64,000 nt of DNA from Umezawaea sp042738955 (GTDB lineage Bacteria; Actinomycetota; Actinomycetes; Mycobacteriales; Pseudonocardiaceae), in contig NZ_JBHYHC010000050.1 of NCBI RefSeq assembly GCF_042738955.1, forward strand, positions 5,003-69,002, written 5' to 3'. The notes under the pieces were generated by a model, which had not been told where the DNA came from, did not search any database, and saw only the letters and a program-made list of their open reading frames with translations. This document shows positions 8,531 through 16,866 of the stretch, in pieces. Position 1 is the stretch's first letter; the number at the start of each line of letters is the position of its first letter. Made by a program: the position numbers and the translations under genes.

Positions 8531-9067
8531 CACAATCTCGACACCGTGGGCTCGGCACACGCCTCTACGCACTGGCGTTCCTCGAACACGGCACTAAACG
8601 CCTGCACATCACCGACGTCACCGCCCACCCGACCCAGGCATGGACAACCCAGCAGGTCCAACCTCGCCGCCGACCTCGAACACCGAATGGAGTCGCTCCG
8701 ATTCGTGCTCCGCGACCGTGACGGCAAGTACGCCCAGGCGTTCGACGCCGTCTTCCACGCCGAAGATCTGCACGTCATCACCAGCGCGCCACAAGCGTCC
8801 CGGATGAACACCCACTGCGAACGAGTCATCGGCACCCTCCGACGCGAACTCCTCGACCACATCCTGATCATGGATGAGGGCCACGCACAGCAACTCCTGA
8901 AGACCTACGAAGAGCACTACAACCGACACAGACCCCACCAAGCCCGCGACCAGCTACCACCCGCAGATCAGCGACACACCGCCGCAGTGCACGACCCCGA
9001 CACCCGCAGACTGCTCCGCACCCGCATCCTCGGCGGACTCATCAACGAATACAGACATGCTGCCTGA
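8531..9067 (+). pseudogene. related rve transposase fragment, different subtype
   Basis: Codons in one frame read RLYALAFLEHGTKRLHITDV and TAHPTQAWTTQQ. After a frameshift near 8660 the 9067-ending frame continues NLAADLEHRMESLRFVLRDR, the catalytic segment with RMNTHCERVIGTLRRELLD, and a C-terminus ILGGLINEYRHAA. It is clearly less similar to the two preceding copies and represents another member of the same transposase group. The N-terminal half is absent. A weak version of the IS tail follows the stop. Confidence 0.7.
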
Positions 9068-9162
9068 CCACCAGCGACAACTTTTCGAGCGGTACAGGGT
9101 TCGACTGCGCGATGAGAGACTGCGGGTGATCACCTCATTGAGGCGCACGGATATCTATCACG

Positions 9163-11721
9163 TTAGTAACCGATGCCTCGCCACCGGTTGCCAAGAGACT
9201 GTTGGAGAGCACTTTCCATACCTGGTGGCAATATGGGCTCGAAGCCAAGCTCGAACAGCAAGACCTCGCCCGCAGGGTTCATCAGCACTCCATTCGGCGT
9301 AGCACCAGGCCGAAACCGGGCGTACACTCCATAATTTCCGGACCAAAAACGCAGTGCGGTCGAACCACTTCTCCGAATGACCACAGAACTCACGTCGTCA
9401 GTGTGGATGCGGAAGCGTCGCTGACCACCGGTTACCTCAATCTGATCCGTCGATATTTGCATCACCGCCGGCCGACGGCGAGAGAAGCCACCAACGATCG
9501 CAAAGCCATACGAATACAACAAGCACACGAAAGCCACAAGGAATAACGGTCCAGAATTCCCATCGGTCAGCAGTAGCACCCAAATCGACACAAGAATTGC
9601 AACTGCAAAATACAAGCCGGAAAGACCTCGACCTTTTGCCGCCCGATACGAACGGCTAGATTGCAACGTGAATCCTCTATCGCCGACCACCTGAGCGACC
9701 GACAAGATTTTGAACAGTCGGCTCCGCAAAGGGTAAGTGGATACCGATACTTCGCCAGCCAATGTAACACGAAGCAGATCATGACAGAATTGGTAGGATC
9801 CACCGACCTCACGCAAGATCCCCCGCCGCGCGCATTCGTCCAGGAATTCCAGTGGCGACCATGGCATCCGGCCGAATAGGAACAACACCAGCCTACTCCA
9901 TTGCCAATATGTCCAAATGTTGAACACCGCAGTCCACGCGGAGCTTCCGACCCACGCCCAGACACCTATTACCACACCCGATGACAGGCCAAGCGACGAC
10001 GCGCCGATTGCACCGGCGAGGACAGCGGAAAGCGAGCTGAAGATAAGGATATCCAGCAGCATCCAGTTTCGCAAGGCGCGCACTTGGGCGAACTGACCGC
10101 CCAGGGGACGCACTACCGGCGGCGTCAATGCGCCAGCAATGAGGGCAGCCTTGACAATCATTATCACAATCGACCCAGCAAGCACAACCAGCCATACCCA
10201 ATTTCGAAAGTTGCGCAGCAAGCCAATAGTCAAGATTACCGCGACCGTCCAACTCATCAAGCGTATCGATGGAAATTGGTGCAGAAGTCGGAATATGGAG
10301 AATGCGTCGCGCGGACTCCACGACGCCCGCCGAACCGCAGGAACACCAAATACTTGATAGACAGTCTCCGTGGTGGCCATAGAAAAAGAGCACCCACAAA
10401 TCAGACCTTTGAGCGAAGATTCCGAAAATCGCCCGTAGATACACATTTCGACAAATATCGACATCGTGAACAGCACAAAAAAAGACCAAGACAGCCTCGG
10501 CAAACGCTGAATCGCCAGGTGTCGAAAGTCGAGCCTGACCGCATTGATCCTATTACCGTGCCAGGGAGTCGTGGCCCGAGCAAGATATTTTAACCAATGG
10601 CGCGCTTGGTCGGCTGTGCACCGATGTCTCCGACCGGAGTACCTAGGTGGAGAGAGATCCCGGAACGCCGCCGGGACCAGACCGTCGAGCAGGTGGTGGG
10701 TGATCGACTCGGCCGTGGGATAGAACGTCGGATTGGCGAGGTCACCCGGCTCGGTCCGGCCCGACTCGCAGACCATTCGGGCCAACCATACAAGCAGGGG
10801 GCTCGACAGCGCTGTTATGAGCGGATCGCTCCGGGTCGGGTCGGCTTCCTCGAGTCGGTCGATGAGTGGTTGCCACTGTGAGAGTTGTCGTCGTGACCGC
10901 GCCGCCGAGCGCAGGTAGTTCGCGACATCGACCGGATCGAGCGGTCTAACGCGCAGAACCGTGGCAGCGTGCATGCCGCTGCCGTTGGAGCCAGGGTCTG
11001 ACGCCGCCTCGTACACGCCCACCCTGCAAGTGACCACAACTGGTTCATTCAACAACAACGAAGTATTCAACGCGACGAGTGCGGCATCGGCACCATCGAC
11101 AACCTCGTCCAACCCGTCGAGCACCGGAAGTATATGCCGATCGCGGACCAGGTACTCGGCCACATCTCGGCCGTAACCGGTATCCGATAGCGGATAGTTC
11201 TGCTTCAGTTGTTGGATAAGCCAGTCGTCCAAGCATTCCCGTTTGGGATCCCAGGACGCCATCGAGAACAGTACGGGTACCGGATCTGTTTGCTGGCGGA
11301 CAGCCAGCAAACAGCGCACCAGCAGCACAGCCAAGGTGCTTTTGCCAGCTCCTGCCCCGCCCAGCAGCATCAGACGACGAACCGGGAGGCTGAGGAACAT
11401 GGACGCCAACTCCGAGACATCAGCCTGTGCGCACGACATGTCGACCACAGCGTCCGTCGACGGGGCTGGATCGGAAACGTCGACATCCCATTGAACCGGC
11501 AACGGCGCCGGGACGACCAGATCCCGCGCCGCAATCTCGTCACGCGCACGAGCCTCGACCATGTTCGCCAACTCGGCGGCGGCGACTTCCCACCACGGGG
11601 CTCCCGGCGCGGCCGTATGCAGGGTAATGCCACCGTATACGTCTCGCGCCTGAACAACGAACTCGCCGCGTTGCAGCTCGTTATGCACTCCGGCCGACTG
11701 CGTCGAGTCGTCGCCTGTCAT
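9163..11721 (-). CDS. NACHT NTPase with RHIM/amyloid-like N-terminus and C-terminal membrane region
   Basis: 852 residues, a STAND-class NTPase. Walker A is GGAGAGKST (121-129) and Walker B LPVLDGLDEV (198-207), both typical of NACHT. Residues 15-35 contain ELQRGEFVVQARDVYGGITL. I read this as one of the short RHIM-like/BASS amyloid-signalling motifs (pattern V-V-Q-A-x-x-h-x-G-G) that tether bacterial NLR-like proteins to separate effectors. Residues ~410-720 hold several hydrophobic segments, then a small cytosolic domain that could be PH-like. Such proteins act in anti-phage or self/non-self responses, by family knowledge; its target is unknown. The gene is visibly AT-richer than its surroundings, suggesting transfer. 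No effector carrying a matching motif is seen in the window. Confidence 0.75.
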   Translation of the reverse strand: MTGDDSTQSAGVHNELQRGEFVVQARDVYGGITLHTAAPGAPWWEVAAAELANMVEARARDEIAARDLVVPAPLPVQWDVDVSDPAPSTDAVVDMSCAQADVSELASMFLSLPVRRLMLLGGAGAGKSTLAVLLVRCLLAVRQQTDPVPVLFSMASWDPKRECLDDWLIQQLKQNYPLSDTGYGRDVAEYLVRDRHILPVLDGLDEVVDGADAALVALNTSLLLNEPVVVTCRVGVYEAASDPGSNGSGMHAATVLRVRPLDPVDVANYLRSAARSRRQLSQWQPLIDRLEEADPTRSDPLITALSSPLLVWLARMVCESGRTEPGDLANPTFYPTAESITHHLLDGLVPAAFRDLSPPRYSGRRHRCTADQARHWLKYLARATTPWHGNRINAVRLDFRHLAIQRLPRLSWSFFVLFTMSIFVEMCIYGRFSESSLKGLICGCSFSMATTETVYQVFGVPAVRRASWSPRDAFSIFRLLHQFPSIRLMSWTVAVILTIGLLRNFRNWVWLVVLAGSIVIMIVKAALIAGALTPPVVRPLGGQFAQVRALRNWMLLDILIFSSLSAVLAGAIGASSLGLSSGVVIGVWAWVGSSAWTAVFNIWTYWQWSRLVLFLFGRMPWSPLEFLDECARRGILREVGGSYQFCHDLLRVTLAGEVSVSTYPLRSRLFKILSVAQVVGDRGFTLQSSRSYRAAKGRGLSGLYFAVAILVSIWVLLLTDGNSGPLFLVAFVCLLYSYGFAIVGGFSRRRPAVMQISTDQIEVTGGQRRFRIHTDDVSSVVIRRSGSTALRFWSGNYGVYARFRPGATPNGVLMNPAGEVLLFELGFEPILPPGMESALQQSLGNRWRGIGY

Positions 11722-12376
11722 TCGTCGTTCGTCATTCGTGCATGGCGAGCCGAGTTCCCCACGGAACGAGCCTGTCGAGTCCGCTCAGGTTGCGCTGTGC
11801 GACGTCGACACGACAACTCGATCGCGGCGGCCGTGGCGTACAAGCCTGACAATGCCCGCCGGACCATCTCGGCCCCCGGTCCCACGTCCCGGAACATGTT
11901 CCATAGATGGTCGGGTCGACGCGAAGACCATCCGGACCGTCCTGATAGCCCCACCGCACCGTCCTACGTCGCCACCGCTCGAACAGTCGACATCGGCCTA
12001 TCCGGACACATATGGAAGCTCAATCCCGCACAGGAATCAACGCAAAAATGCGGATGTCACTCCGTCGCACTCCTATGCCGCAATAAGGAACGAGGTCTTC
12101 GTCAATTGGTCACCGCACATGCCGACTTCACTGGTGTGAGGCCATCGCTGTGAACACCTCGGCGGTCAACACGTTCTCCAGCCTTCACTCGCCGTCACGG
12201 CAGCGGCAGACCGACCTGCCCTCCCAGGAGACCTCATCCAACAGCCTGCCGCTGATCGACGCAGCAACGGAACTCTGGTTGTCCGATATCTGCCGCATCC
12301 TGCCGGTCCGTCGGAACGGTGGCCCCAGGCTCACGGAGGCATTCGAGAGCCCTTGCGCGCCGCCAAGCCACCTGAC
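11722..12376. other. 655-bp region without a credible gene
   Basis: Upstream flank of the NACHT gene. Short frames on both strands lack ribosome-binding sites, recognisable motifs and the codon bias of neighbouring genes. The region may hold the NACHT promoter and eroded mobile-element sequence; nothing firmer can be said. Confidence 0.4.
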
Positions 12377-12408
12377 CAGCACGGACGACATTATCGGCAA
12401 GCACAGCG
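12377..12408 (+). repeat. solitary IS right-end tail
   Basis: A 32-bp copy of the tail sequence that ends the transposase copies (compare 4433-4463, 7915-7946, 8378-8409, 12681-12712), with several substitutions, found here without an adjacent transposase frame. It directly abuts the left end of the deleted element at 12418. Confidence 0.6.
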
Positions 12409-12417
12409 TCGGGACGC

Positions 12418-12712
12418 ACAAGCCTTGTCCCTGCCAAAATCTCATCCCTGCAGGTGAAAGAGGGTTCATAGGGACCCATGCGCGGATGCAGTCGTGGTCG
12501 CGCCCTGCGTGAGTACGAGCAGTTCTACAACACCCACCAACCCCACCAAGGCGTCGCCAGCGCCCGACCACTACACGCGCTCCCACAATCGACCACCGCT
12601 CAGACAACAGTCACCAGCTCGACACCCTCGACGCCAGCAACTGGGCGGCATCCTCAACGAGTACCATCTAGCGGCCTGACCAGCACGGACGTAATTTTCG
12701 GCATGCACAGGG
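12418..12712 (+). mobile_element. MITE-like internally deleted IS copy
   Basis: The first ~85 bp (CTGCCAAAATCTCATCCCTG onward, 12429-12504) match the left end and leader of the IS at 6717-6793. They are fused directly to codons for RALREYEQFYNTHQPHQGVA, the transposase C-terminus, and to the right-end tail at 12681-12712. Some 0.9-1.0 kb of the middle is missing. Both ends are retained, which is the structure of a non-autonomous derivative that can be moved by a transposase in trans. Confidence 0.6.
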
Positions 12713-12733
12713 CTCCGGTGGCCGAATCTGCAC

Positions 12734-13207
12734 ATGGGGCACGGGGTGGTCAAGGTCGATGCCAAGACCGGGGCGCTGCACGAGATCGGCGGGCATTTGG
12801 AACTCGCGCCGCCGAAATCACCCGCGAGTGTCCGGACGGTGCATCTGCCGGAGTTCCTGATCAAGCTGTTGCTGGAGCACCGGGCCGATACCGATCACGA
12901 GCACGTGTTCACCGGGGTCGATGGCGGACTGATGCGGCGGACGAACTTCCAGCGTCGGGTCTGGTTGCCCGCGGTCGACGGGAACAAGCGGAGGGGGTGG
13001 GCGCCACTGTTCCCTGGTTTGCATCTACATGATCTACGGCACACGCACAAGACGTGGACGATCGAGGACGGGGTGCCGGAGGTCGTGCAGCGTCGGCGGT
13101 TGGGCATCGGATGGACGGGGGGCGGGGGCGGGGGGCGCTACTCGCATGTGACGCAGGCCATGACCGACCACCTGCTCGACGGGATGCACCGGCGGTGGGA
13201 GCGGTGA
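12734..13207 (+). pseudogene. tyrosine recombinase (phage/ICE integrase), N-terminally truncated
   Basis: 157 codons that carry only the C-terminal half of a tyrosine recombinase. RTVHLPEFLIKLLLEHR is the beta-strand region after the first catalytic Arg, GLHLHDLRHTH is the conserved H-x-x-R box, and RYSHVTQAMTDHLLDGM carries the nucleophilic Tyr. The SAM-like DNA-binding domain and the first Arg are missing, cut off by the MITE-like element at 12712. A Gly-rich run (WTGGGGGGRYSH) replaces the usual short loop before the Tyr. It ends about 130 bp from the 3' end of tRNA-Val, the usual position of an integrase next to its attachment site. Confidence 0.75.
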
Positions 13208-13285
13208 TGGTGACCTCTACCCGGAAAACTCGGAAACAGTGTGATCGAGGGTATGTGGCCTTGATCGTTTGCTCCCAAACGCCAG

Positions 13286-13318
13286 AAAAGCCGATCAGCG
13301 ATGATCGCTGATCGGCTT
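13286..13318 (-). terminator. Rho-independent terminator of the tRNA operon
   Basis: Perfect 14-bp arms at 13288-13301 and 13305-13318 around a 3-nt loop, followed on the minus strand by a four-T run (13289-13286). It lies 20 bp beyond the 3' end of tRNA-Val and closes the Gly-Cys-Val transcript. Confidence 0.8.
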
Positions 13319-13337
13319 CCTGACCTGCAACTACTTG

Positions 13338-13409
<72 letters not shown>

Positions 13410-13410
13410 G

Positions 13411-13482
13411 AGGCGGAGACGGGAATCGAACCCGTGTACAGGGCTTTGCAGGCCCTTGCCTAAGCCACTCGGCCACTCCGCC
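13411..13482 (-). tRNA. tRNA-Cys (GCA)
   Basis: 72 nt; acceptor stem GGCGGAG, D-arm region GGCCGAGTGGCTTAGGC, anticodon loop CTGCAAA (GCA) and T arm GGGTTCGATTCCC. It sits one base upstream of tRNA-Val on the same strand, so the two must be processed from one precursor. The discriminator is U, as usual for tRNA-Cys. Confidence 0.93.
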
Positions 13483-13538
13483 ATTGTCCTGAAGGCTAGC
13501 ATCAAGACTTTGGCCTGAGCCCAAGGGGCCCTCTGCCG

Positions 13539-13611
13539 AGCGGACGACGAGATTCGAACTCGCGACCCTCACCTTGGCAAGGTGATGCGCTACCAGCTGC
13601 GCCACGTCCGC
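13539..13611 (-). tRNA. tRNA-Gly (GCC)
   Basis: 73 nt; acceptor stem GCGGACG, D arm TGGCGCAGCTGGTAGCGCA, anticodon loop TTGCCAA (GCC) and T arm GAGTTCGAATCTC. First gene of the Gly-Cys-Val cluster, an order common in actinobacteria. Confidence 0.93.
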
Positions 13612-13686
13612 ACGCCCCGCGAAATTCTGGAACTTTTTGCCCTTTTGGGGCTTGTTGTTCCGGTCTTCCGTGGTGCTGAGGGAACT

Positions 13687-13714
13687 TTATTACATGTACC
13701 GCGTCAGGATCAAA
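13687..13714 (-). promoter_or_regulatory. probable promoter of the tRNA-Gly-Cys-Val operon
   Basis: On the minus strand TTTGAT and TAATAA are separated by 16 nt, about 75 bp ahead of tRNA-Gly. This AT-rich pocket stands out in an otherwise GC-rich region and fits a housekeeping sigma promoter. Confidence 0.4.
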
Positions 13715-13759
13715 TCGGGGTACCCGTAAAGCCGTTACGGGCCCCCGACCTCGGGTTTT

Positions 13760-14185
13760 TCAGGTCAGGTCGTTGGAGATGAGGTGGGTCAGGGCCTCGT
13801 CCACGTTGACCCACAGGTGCTCGTTGCCGGGGACCACGACGTCGTAGGTGCGGTCGAGGAAGTCGGCGAGCTCCTGTGCCGACGCCTCGAACATGGCGTG
13901 GCCGGACGGGGAGCTGAGTTCTATGACGACGACCTCCGGGTCGTCGGCCGCCGGCCTTATGCGGACGTCGCCGTCGCCCGCGTCGGCGATCAGGCCGTCG
14001 GCGAGGAGGTCGCGGGCGTAGACCCACTCCACCCAACCGGCTCGGCCGGTGCGGAACGCGGCTACCACCGCGTACGGGTCCTTGGTGTCGTATCGGAGCT
14101 CGACCTGCACCGGAACGGCCGGGGTGCGTGGCGCCAGCAGGTCGAAGACCGCTGTCGAACGGAGCGTGACGTGATCGTTGCGCAT
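13760..14185 (-). CDS. SsgA/SsgB-family sporulation and cell-division regulator
   Basis: 141 residues from the ATG at 14185, with AAGG 8 nt upstream. The pattern VPVQVELRYDTKDPYAVVAAF, VEWVYARDLLADGL, DVRIRPA and VVVIELSSPSGHAMFEASAQELADFL matches SsgA-like proteins (SALPs) along the whole length. These are found only in morphologically complex actinobacteria, where they place septa (SsgB recruits FtsZ) or control wall remodelling. Which member this is cannot be fixed from sequence alone. It is divergent from the sigma-factor gene. Confidence 0.85.
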   Translation of the reverse strand: MRNDHVTLRSTAVFDLLAPRTPAVPVQVELRYDTKDPYAVVAAFRTGRAGWVEWVYARDLLADGLIADAGDGDVRIRPAADDPEVVVIELSSPSGHAMFEASAQELADFLDRTYDVVVPGNEHLWVNVDEALTHLISNDLT

Positions 14186-14404
14186 CGTCGTTACCTTTTC
14201 TCCCTTCCCGGTCAAGGAAACGACCGAGCACCCATCTTGTGACGTCTCTGTGGTGGAAAACGTATGGGGAGCCAGTTCGGATCACCCGATCGTGGCATCC
14301 GCGCTCCGTTCTGCGACTTGTTCGCTGCGTTCCGTGGCCGCTCGGGCGTCGGCGCCACCCATCTTGCTGGGTTTAACCTGAACCTGGTACCGGCTGTTGT
14401 GCGA

Positions 14405-15118
14405 ATGTTGGACGTGAGGACCTCTCTGGTGGCTGACTCGCCCGCTCCACCGCCGCAACCGATGCCCGCCGACCCCAGGTCAGCGGACGTCGGAAGCCGC
14501 GATGGCCGACCAACCGACCCCGAACTGGTCACCCGACTGGCGCAAGGTGATCGGACCGCGTTCGGCGAGCTCTACGACCGCTACGGGAGACCGGCGTACT
14601 CGCTGGCCAGGCGCATCTGCGTCGACCCCGACCTGGCCGAGGACATCGTCCAGGAGGCTTTCCTCGCACTCTGGCGAAACCCGAGCCGCTTCGACGCGTC
14701 CCGCGGCGGGTTCGGCACGTGGCTGATGACCGTGGTGCACCACCGCGCCGTCGACGCCGTCCGCAAGGAGAACACGCAGCGGAGGCGGAATGTTCCGCTC
14801 ACCGACGAGCTCTCCGAGCGCAACGTGCCGCCCGCTCCGGGGTCGGACCTGGAGGCGCTGAACAGCGTCGTCGGGGCCGAGGTCCGGGAGGCGCTCAAGA
14901 AGCTGCCCGAGGACCAGCGGCAGGTCATCGCCTTGGCCTACCTGGGGGGATACACGCAGATAGAGGTGGCGAAGTTGACCGGCGTGCCGCTGGGCACGGT
15001 GAAGTCGCGCACGTTCGCGGCCATCCGCAGGCTCCGCGGGACGTTGGCCGGTGTCTGGAGCGCCGAGTCGGGTTCCGACCTCGCCACGCCGAACAACACC
15101 AAGGGAGCGCACCGGTGA
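14405..15118 (+). CDS. sigK: ECF sigma factor, SigK-like
   Basis: 237 residues from the ATG at 14405; a GTG at 14414 is possible and the longer upstream frame is not supported. Region 2 reads ELYDRYGRPAYSLARRICVDPDLAEDIVQEAFLALWRNPSRFD, a textbook core- and -10-binding helix set. Region 4 has LPEDQRQVIALAYLGGYTQIEVAKLTGVPLGTVKSRTFAAIRRL for -35 recognition. It overlaps the anti-sigma gene by four bases (GTGA). The pair with an RskA-like partner is like mycobacterial SigK/RskA. The regulated genes are not visible. Confidence 0.85.
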   Translation: MLDVRTSLVADSPAPPPQPMPADPRSADVGSRDGRPTDPELVTRLAQGDRTAFGELYDRYGRPAYSLARRICVDPDLAEDIVQEAFLALWRNPSRFDASRGGFGTWLMTVVHHRAVDAVRKENTQRRRNVPLTDELSERNVPPAPGSDLEALNSVVGAEVREALKKLPEDQRQVIALAYLGGYTQIEVAKLTGVPLGTVKSRTFAAIRRLRGTLAGVWSAESGSDLATPNNTKGAHR

Positions 15119-15933
15119 GCGGGGACCGGAAGACCGAGTGGTGCGACCAGGAGGAACTGGCCGTCGGATGGGCCATGCACGCCCTCGAACCGGATGAGGA
15201 GGCACGGCTGCGCGCCCACCTCCCCGAGTGCGCGACGTGCAGGCGAACGGTGCGGAACACCGAAGCGGTCACGGCCGCGATCGGCCAGTCCGTCGACCAG
15301 TACGACCCTCCGGCGCGCCTGAGGGCCAACCTGATGGAGGCGATCGAGCACACGCCCCAGGAACTGCCGTCGACCGTCGTCGCCAAAGTGCCGGACCGCC
15401 AGGAAGTGGCGGAACCGATCTCGCTCGAGGCCCGGCGGGGCCGCAAGGCCAACCGGACGCGCGTTCTGTTCGCGGCGGCCGCTGTGATCCTCGTCGCAGT
15501 CGTGGCCGGGGCGGTGGGCCAGCGGCTCACGAGCCTCTCCGACCAGGTGACCGCGCAGCAGGCCAGGACCGATCAACTGGAACACACGTTCCGGCTGGCC
15601 ACGGACCCGGCGACCAAGAAGGCCGTGCTGCGCGCACCCGACGGCACCGCTATGGCGGTCCTCCTTTCGGGTGACGACGACGCGGCCGTGGTGCCGGAGG
15701 GGATGCCCGCGAACGACGTGGCCGCGCAGACGTACGTCGTGTGGGGCACGAGCGGGCCGAACCCGGTCGCGCTGGCGACGTTCGACGTGACGTCGGGCTC
15801 CAAGGACATCGTCCTGAAGTGGGACCGGAGCGCGTACAACCACGACGGGCTCGCGATCTCGCTGGAACCCGGCCGGACCCCGCCCGCCTCGCCGTCCGCC
15901 GTCCTGGCCGCGGGCCAGGTGGCGAAGGCCTGA
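15115..15933 (+). CDS. rskA: membrane anti-sigma factor, RskA-like
   Basis: 272 residues, GTG start overlapping the sigma-factor stop. The N-terminal zinc-binding anti-sigma domain carries H-x3-C-x2-C (AHLPECATC). One transmembrane helix (FAAAAVILVAVVAGAVG) follows near residue 125. The C-terminal part resembles the RskA domain, including TYVVWGTSGPNPVALATFDV and LAISLEPGRTPPASPSA. It would hold SigK at the membrane until regulated proteolysis. No protease gene is nearby. Confidence 0.85.
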   Translation: MSGDRKTEWCDQEELAVGWAMHALEPDEEARLRAHLPECATCRRTVRNTEAVTAAIGQSVDQYDPPARLRANLMEAIEHTPQELPSTVVAKVPDRQEVAEPISLEARRGRKANRTRVLFAAAAVILVAVVAGAVGQRLTSLSDQVTAQQARTDQLEHTFRLATDPATKKAVLRAPDGTAMAVLLSGDDDAAVVPEGMPANDVAAQTYVVWGTSGPNPVALATFDVTSGSKDIVLKWDRSAYNHDGLAISLEPGRTPPASPSAVLAAGQVAKA

Positions 15934-15955
15934 CCGCGACCGGGAAGATCACCAC

Positions 15956-16399
15956 ATGACGACCGACCAGCACGACGACACCACGCCCGACGCCGAGCGC
16001 GGCGGACACGGGCCGCGGCACTGGTTCCGCCGCAACCCGGCCCTCAACCTCGCGTACCGCGTCGGCGTGGGCGTCGTCGGCGGCCTGGTGCTGGTCGCGG
16101 GAGTCCTGATGATCCCGTACCCCGGCCCCGGCTGGCTGGTCGTGTTCGCGGGCTTGGCGATCCTGGCCACCGAGTTCGAGTGGGCGGGCAAGGTCCTCAA
16201 GTTCGCGAAGCACTACTACGACCTCTGGGTCGCCTGGCTCAAGCGCCAGTCGCTCCTCGTGAAGCTCCTCGTCCTCGCCGGAACCGGCCTGATCGTCCTG
16301 GCGACCCTCTGGCTGCTCGGCGCGTTGGCGCTGGTCGGCGGCTGGTTCGGCATCCACGAACCATGGTTGGAGAGCCCGATTTTTGGGTCCAAGGGTTGA
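15956..16399 (+). CDS. PGPGW-motif transmembrane protein (TIGR02611-like)
   Basis: 147 residues. After a charged N-terminus, two hydrophobic hairpins surround the signature PYPGPGWLVVFAGLAILATEFEWA, which defines a small actinobacterial membrane-protein family of unknown function; a third segment pair lies near residues 97-130. It begins 22 bp after the anti-sigma gene, so the three may be co-transcribed. Confidence 0.8.
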   Translation: MTTDQHDDTTPDAERGGHGPRHWFRRNPALNLAYRVGVGVVGGLVLVAGVLMIPYPGPGWLVVFAGLAILATEFEWAGKVLKFAKHYYDLWVAWLKRQSLLVKLLVLAGTGLIVLATLWLLGALALVGGWFGIHEPWLESPIFGSKG

Positions 16400-16410
16400 T
16401 GTTGTAAGCT
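16383..16410 (+). promoter_or_regulatory. possible promoter of tRNA-Val(CAC)
   Basis: TTGGGT and TAAGCT spaced by 16 nt, overlapping the end of the PGPGW gene and 41 bp ahead of the tRNA. Modest match only. Confidence 0.3.
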
Positions 16411-16451
16411 ATGACCACACCGCGAGAGCGGGGAGCAGGACAACTGAAGAT

Positions 16452-16523
16452 GGGCGTTTAGCTCAGCGGGAGAGCGTTCCGTTCACACCGGAAAGGTCAC
16501 TGGTTCGATCCCAGTATCGCCCA
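16452..16523 (+). tRNA. tRNA-Val (CAC)
   Basis: 72 nt including discriminator A. Acceptor stem GGGCGTT/…CGCCCA, D arm TAGCTCAGCGGGAGAGC, anticodon loop TTCACAC (CAC) and T arm CTGGTTCGATCCCAG. It is followed directly by a strong terminator. Confidence 0.93.
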
Positions 16524-16528
16524 TGGTT

Positions 16529-16573
16529 AGCAGATAGTCCTCGACCTTCTTGGTCGAGGACTATCTGCTTTTG
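16529..16573 (+). terminator. Rho-independent terminator of tRNA-Val(CAC)
   Basis: Perfect 18-bp arms at 16529-16546 and 16552-16569 with a 5-nt loop, then a short T run. It is one of the strongest hairpins in the window. Confidence 0.85.
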
Positions 16574-16866
16574 CGTGTTATTCGGAATCCGCACTTCGCG
16601 GACATCGGCATTCCGGTCCCCTTCCGCGTGATCGCTTGCCAGTGACACCGGAATGACGCGCTGACGAGTGATGGGACCCCGGACGGGGAGTTGGCCGAGT
16701 TTTGCGCTCCCCCGTCGAGGGCCACGCGTGGTGGGGGGCCGGCGAGTCGGTGCCGATGGCGTGGTTCGCGCCGCATCCATCGACCTAGTGATACTTGCTT
16801 GCGTACGCAAGCTCTGTCGCCTACGCTTCCCCCATGGGCGGGGAAGTCGTCAGGGGCGGCGGGTGG
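16574..16866. other. non-coding stretch with one orphan palindrome
   Basis: About 290 bases between the tRNA terminator and the 3' end of the MarR gene. No credible gene. It contains a perfect 16-bp palindrome at 16797-16812 (listed separately) and a 15-codon frame starting at the ATG at 16834 that looks accidental. Confidence 0.4.
16797..16812. promoter_or_regulatory. orphan operator-like palindrome
   Basis: GCTTGCGTACGCAAGC, a perfect 16-bp inverted repeat typical of MarR-family operators. It sits downstream of, not ahead of, the MarR gene. A partial relative (GCTTGCTTGCC) lies in the MarR/MBL divergent promoter at 17342-17352. Confidence 0.45.

Noticed and set aside
10084..10593. Plus-strand frame opposite the NACHT gene
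   Set aside because: Antisense shadow of the transmembrane region, rich in Arg, Gln and His, with no start signal.
12150..12512. Open frame between the NACHT gene and the MITE-like element
   Set aside because: It runs through an IS tail and an IS left end and has no motif; composition is not gene-like.
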